DNA from: Hydrogenophaga intermedia
GTDB taxonomy: Bacteria; Pseudomonadota; Gammaproteobacteria; Burkholderiales; Burkholderiaceae_C
Direction of reading: 5' to 3'
Length of the DNA stretch: 64,000 nucleotides
Assembly: GCF_000723405.1 (NCBI RefSeq)
Contig: NZ_CCAE010000004.1
Location: 1 to 64,000 of the forward strand
Shown: positions 61,217-64,000 of the stretch, piece after piece
Layout of the letters: each line of letters starts with the position of its first letter
How positions within the stretch are numbered: position 1 is the first letter of the stretch
Notes under the pieces: model-generated
The model's input: only the letters and a program-made list of their open reading frames with translations
What the model was told of the DNA's origin: nothing
Database searches by the model: none
Position numbers and translations under genes: made by a program

Positions 61217-63637
61217 ATGCAATTCCCCGAATCCTGGCTGCGCAGCTTCTGCAATCCGCCGCTGACGAGCCAGCAGCTCGCCGACACCCTCACCATGGCC
61301 GGGCTGGAGGTCGAAGAACTCCGGCCCGTCGCGCCACCGTTCTCGAAGGTGGTGGTGGGCGAAATCAAGTCCGCCACGCAACACCCCAACGCCGACCGCT
61401 TGCGCGTGTGCGAGGTCGATGTCGGGCAGGGTGCCCTGCTGAACATCGTGTGTGGCGCGCCGAACGCGCGCGTGGGCATCAAGGTGCCCTGCGCCCAGGT
61501 GGGCGCGGTGCTGCCGCCCGGTGAAGACGGCAAGCCCTTCACCATCAAGCTTGGCAAGCTGCGCGGCGTGGAAAGCCAGGGCATGCTGTGCTCGGCGCGC
61601 GAACTGCAGCTCTCCGAGAGCCATGAAGGCTTGCTCGAGCTGCCCGTCGATGCAGTTGTGGGGCGTGACATTCGCGAGCAACTGTCGCTTGACGACATGC
61701 TGTTCACGCTAAAGCTCACGCCCAACCTGGCGCACTGCCTGAGCGTGTACGGCATCGCGCGCGAGGTGGCCGCCATCACGGGTGCACCGCTGCAGTCGCC
61801 TGCGTTCCCTGCCGTGCCGGTGTCGCTGAACGACAAGCTCCCGGTTCGCATCGAAGCGCCCGACCTGTGCGGGCGCTTCAGTGGTCGCGTGGTACGAGGC
61901 GTGAATACCCAGGCGCAGACGCCGGCCTGGATGGTCGATCGCCTGGCGCGCTGCGGCCAGCGCAGTGTCACGGCTCTGGTGGACATCTCCAACTACGTGA
62001 TGTTCGAGCTGGGCCGGCCTTCGCACATCTTCGACCTCGACAAGATCCACGGCGGCCTGCAGGTGCGCTGGGGCCGCGAGGGCGAATCGCTCAAACTGCT
62101 CAATGGCAACACCATCACGGTCGATGCTGGCGTGGGCGTGATCGCCGACGAGCAAGCCGTCGAGTCGCTCGCGGGCATCATGGGTGGCGACGCCACCGCC
62201 GTGTCCGACGACACGAACAACATCTACATCGAAGCCGCCTTCTGGTGGCCGAAAGCGGTGGCCGGGCGCTCGCGCCGCTACAACTTCAGCACCGACGCGG
62301 GCCACCGGTTCGAGCGCGGCGTGGACCCTTCCACCACCGTCGAGCACATCGAGCGCATCACGCAACTTGTGCTGGAGATCTGTGGCGGCCAGGCCGGCCC
62401 CATGGACGACCAGATCACCCAGTTGCCCCAAGCCAAACCGGTCACGCTGCGCGTGGCGCGCGCGGCCAAGGTGATTGGCATGCCGATCACGCAGGCGCAG
62501 TGCGTGGATTCGCTGCGCCGCCTGGGCCTGCCGCTCGAAGAGGGGCAGGGCACGGTCACCGTGACACCGCCGCCGTACCGATTCGACCTGCTGATCGAGG
62601 AAGACCTGATCGAGGAGGTGGTGCGCCTGGTGGGCTACGAGCAGTTGCCCACCACGCCGCCGCTGGCGCCCATCACCGCCAAGATCCGGCCCGAGGCGCG
62701 CCGAGGGGCCTTCGCCGTGCGTCGCCAGCTCGCGCAACTGGGCTACCAGGAAACGATCAACTTCAGCTTCGTGGAGGAGCGCTGGGAGCGCGAGCTCGCG
62801 GGTAACGTCGACCCGATCAAGCTGCTCAACCCCATCGCGAGCCAAATGAACGTGATGCGCTCTTCGCTGATCGGCAGCCTGGTGGCGGTGTGCAAATTCA
62901 ACCTCGACCGCCGCGCCGAGCGCGTGCGTCTGTTCGAGATCGGCCGCGTGTTCCGCAAGGACGCGGCGGTGAAGGACAGCGACACCAGCGTGGCGGGGTT
63001 CGAACAGCCCATGCGCGTAGCTGGCCTCGCGGGTGGGCCCTTGAACGCCTTGCAATGGGGCGAGAGCGACCGCACGGCCGACTTCTTCGACGCCAAGGGC
63101 GACGTGGAAGCCCTGCTGGCGCCGCGCCGCGCCGAGTTCCGCGTGGCGGAGCACCCCGCCATGCACCCGGGCCGTTGCGCGTCCGTGTGGCTCGACGGCC
63201 ATTGCATCGGTCACGTGGGTGAACTGCACCCGCGCTGGCGCCAGGCCTACGAACTGCCGCAGGCGCCCGTGCTGTTCGAATTGGAACTCGATGCCGTGCT
63301 GGCTTGGCCCGTGCCTGAGTTTCACGCCGTCAGCCGCCACCAGCCGGTGCAGCGTGACCTGGCGCTGGTGGTGGACGAGTCGGTGTCGCACGACGCCGTG
63401 ATGGCCGCCATCCGCGCCGCGGGCAACCCCTGGCTGCAGGACGCCGTGCTGTTCGATGTCTACCGCCCCAAGAAGGGCGTGGTGGTGCCCGGCCTGTCCG
63501 AGCACGAGAAGAGCCTGGCCGTGCGGCTCGTCATGAACCGCGACGACGCTACACTGGCCGACGAACAGATCGAAGCCGCCGTGCAACAGACGCTCGCGTC
63601 CCTGCACGAGCGCGTGAAGGCCCGCTTGCGCGCCTGA
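61217..63637 (+). CDS. pheT: Phenylalanine-tRNA ligase, beta subunit
   Basis: An 806-residue protein with the normal domain order: OB-fold tRNA-binding domain (VVVGEIKSATQHPNADRLRVC), B3/B4 editing domains (LTPNLAHCLSVYGIAREVAA), the B5 domain and a C-terminal FDX-ACB anticodon domain (RHQPVQRDLALVVDES). It is complete and starts at ATG 61217. Its stop is 29 bases before ihfA. Confidence 0.98.
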   Translation: MQFPESWLRSFCNPPLTSQQLADTLTMAGLEVEELRPVAPPFSKVVVGEIKSATQHPNADRLRVCEVDVGQGALLNIVCGAPNARVGIKVPCAQVGAVLPPGEDGKPFTIKLGKLRGVESQGMLCSARELQLSESHEGLLELPVDAVVGRDIREQLSLDDMLFTLKLTPNLAHCLSVYGIAREVAAITGAPLQSPAFPAVPVSLNDKLPVRIEAPDLCGRFSGRVVRGVNTQAQTPAWMVDRLARCGQRSVTALVDISNYVMFELGRPSHIFDLDKIHGGLQVRWGREGESLKLLNGNTITVDAGVGVIADEQAVESLAGIMGGDATAVSDDTNNIYIEAAFWWPKAVAGRSRRYNFSTDAGHRFERGVDPSTTVEHIERITQLVLEICGGQAGPMDDQITQLPQAKPVTLRVARAAKVIGMPITQAQCVDSLRRLGLPLEEGQGTVTVTPPPYRFDLLIEEDLIEEVVRLVGYEQLPTTPPLAPITAKIRPEARRGAFAVRRQLAQLGYQETINFSFVEERWERELAGNVDPIKLLNPIASQMNVMRSSLIGSLVAVCKFNLDRRAERVRLFEIGRVFRKDAAVKDSDTSVAGFEQPMRVAGLAGGPLNALQWGESDRTADFFDAKGDVEALLAPRRAEFRVAEHPAMHPGRCASVWLDGHCIGHVGELHPRWRQAYELPQAPVLFELELDAVLAWPVPEFHAVSRHQPVQRDLALVVDESVSHDAVMAAIRAAGNPWLQDAVLFDVYRPKKGVVVPGLSEHEKSLAVRLVMNRDDATLADEQIEAAVQQTLASLHERVKARLRA

Positions 63638-63666
63638 GATCCCATACAGAAAAGAAGGAGTACCCG

Positions 63667-63993
63667 ATGGAACTGGCCGTCGAAAGCCTGGAAACCCCCG
63701 CCCTGACCAAGGCGCAGCTCGCCGAGTTGCTGTTCGACCAGATCGGCCTGAACAAGCGGGAGTCCAAGGACATGATCGACGCCTTCTTCGATCTCATCAC
63801 GGAGAGCCTGGTCAACGGCACCGACGTGAAGATCTCGGGCTTCGGCAACTTCCAGATCCGCACCAAGGCGGCCCGCCCGGGCCGCAACCCGCGCACTGGC
63901 GAGCCGGTGGCCATTCAGGCCCGGCGCGTCGTGACCTTCCACGCCAGTCCCAAGCTCAAGGAGCAGGTACAGGCGGCGGTCATCGGCGGCTGA
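63667..63993 (+). CDS. ihfA: Integration host factor, alpha subunit
   Basis: A 108-residue HU/IHF DNA-bending protein. LTKAQLAELLFDQIGLNKRES forms the N-terminal helices, and the DNA arm is ISGFGNFQIRTKAARPGRNPRTGEP with the Pro at the arm tip. It is the usual partner of ihfB and follows pheT, as in many proteobacteria. AAGGAG lies just ahead of the ATG at 63667. Confidence 0.97.
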   Translation: MELAVESLETPALTKAQLAELLFDQIGLNKRESKDMIDAFFDLITESLVNGTDVKISGFGNFQIRTKAARPGRNPRTGEPVAIQARRVVTFHASPKLKEQVQAAVIGG

Positions 63994-64000
63994 GCGGCGC

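Overview
The window is GC-rich, almost gap-free chromosomal DNA of a betaproteobacterium, most likely a Comamonadaceae member of the Hydrogenophaga/Acidovorax type. This rests on the overall protein repertoire (Bug-type solute binder, cbb3 oxidase and FNR set, an infC that begins with ATC, the small Trp-rich protein) and on base composition. No rRNA, CRISPR array or transposase gene was seen. No taxonomic search could be run.

1-1.5 kb: the end of a fumarylacetoacetate hydrolase family gene faces an IclR regulator. 1.8-12.3 kb: a formate dehydrogenase and selenocysteine block, fdnGHI-fdhE-selA-(FCSD-like flavoprotein)-selB-selC. The formate dehydrogenase alpha subunit is read through an in-frame TGA (Sec196), and tRNA-Sec with a TCA anticodon lies at the end of the same block. 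12.4-13.9 kb: a lipoyl H-protein homologue, a DsrE-like protein and a nitroreductase. 14-21.9 kb: an oxyanion uptake region with an orphan phosphonate/selenate-type binding protein, a ModE-type regulator, tupBCA for tungstate, a ModA-like protein without a signal peptide, and a FecCD-type ABC importer. Read together, 1.8-21.9 kb looks like a formate oxidation island that also carries selenocysteine insertion and candidate Se, W and Mo supply. selD is not in the window.

21.8-26.6 kb: a persulfide/H2S detoxification locus. A BigR-type ArsR repressor diverges from a persulfide dioxygenase across two AT-rich operator-like repeats; YeeE/YedE halves, a rhodanese-like protein and a SulP transporter follow the repressor. 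26.7-30.5 kb: a Trp-rich small protein, ilvD, a LysR regulator and lgt. 30.5-33.6 kb: a CesT-like putative secretion chaperone facing an unrecognised 834-residue protein. 33.8-39.2 kb: a malonate utilisation operon (GntR regulator, malonyl-CoA decarboxylase, Bug binding protein, enoyl-CoA hydratase, malonyl-CoA synthetase), followed by a pair of palindromic repeats.

39.5-50.6 kb: the microaerobic regulon: uspA, ccoI, ccoS, ccoNOQP, ccoG, a short FixH-like gene, fnr, hemN and a SafE-family membrane protein. FNR-type boxes lie before ccoI, before ccoN and between fnr and hemN. 50.6-56.4 kb: an EamA transporter, isocitrate lyase with a repeat-rich promoter, and a KaiC-like ATPase translationally coupled to a hybrid histidine kinase. 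56.4-64 kb: the thrS-infC-rpmI-rplT-pheS-pheT-ihfA translation operon. Several of its intergenic leaders fold strongly; the thrS leader carries a possible leader peptide, a three-way junction and a terminator just before the gene.

The most novel candidates are the unexplained sulfur/lipoyl-type genes wired into the selenocysteine/formate block, the thrS leader RNA, and the chaperone-like gene with its large orphan partner.
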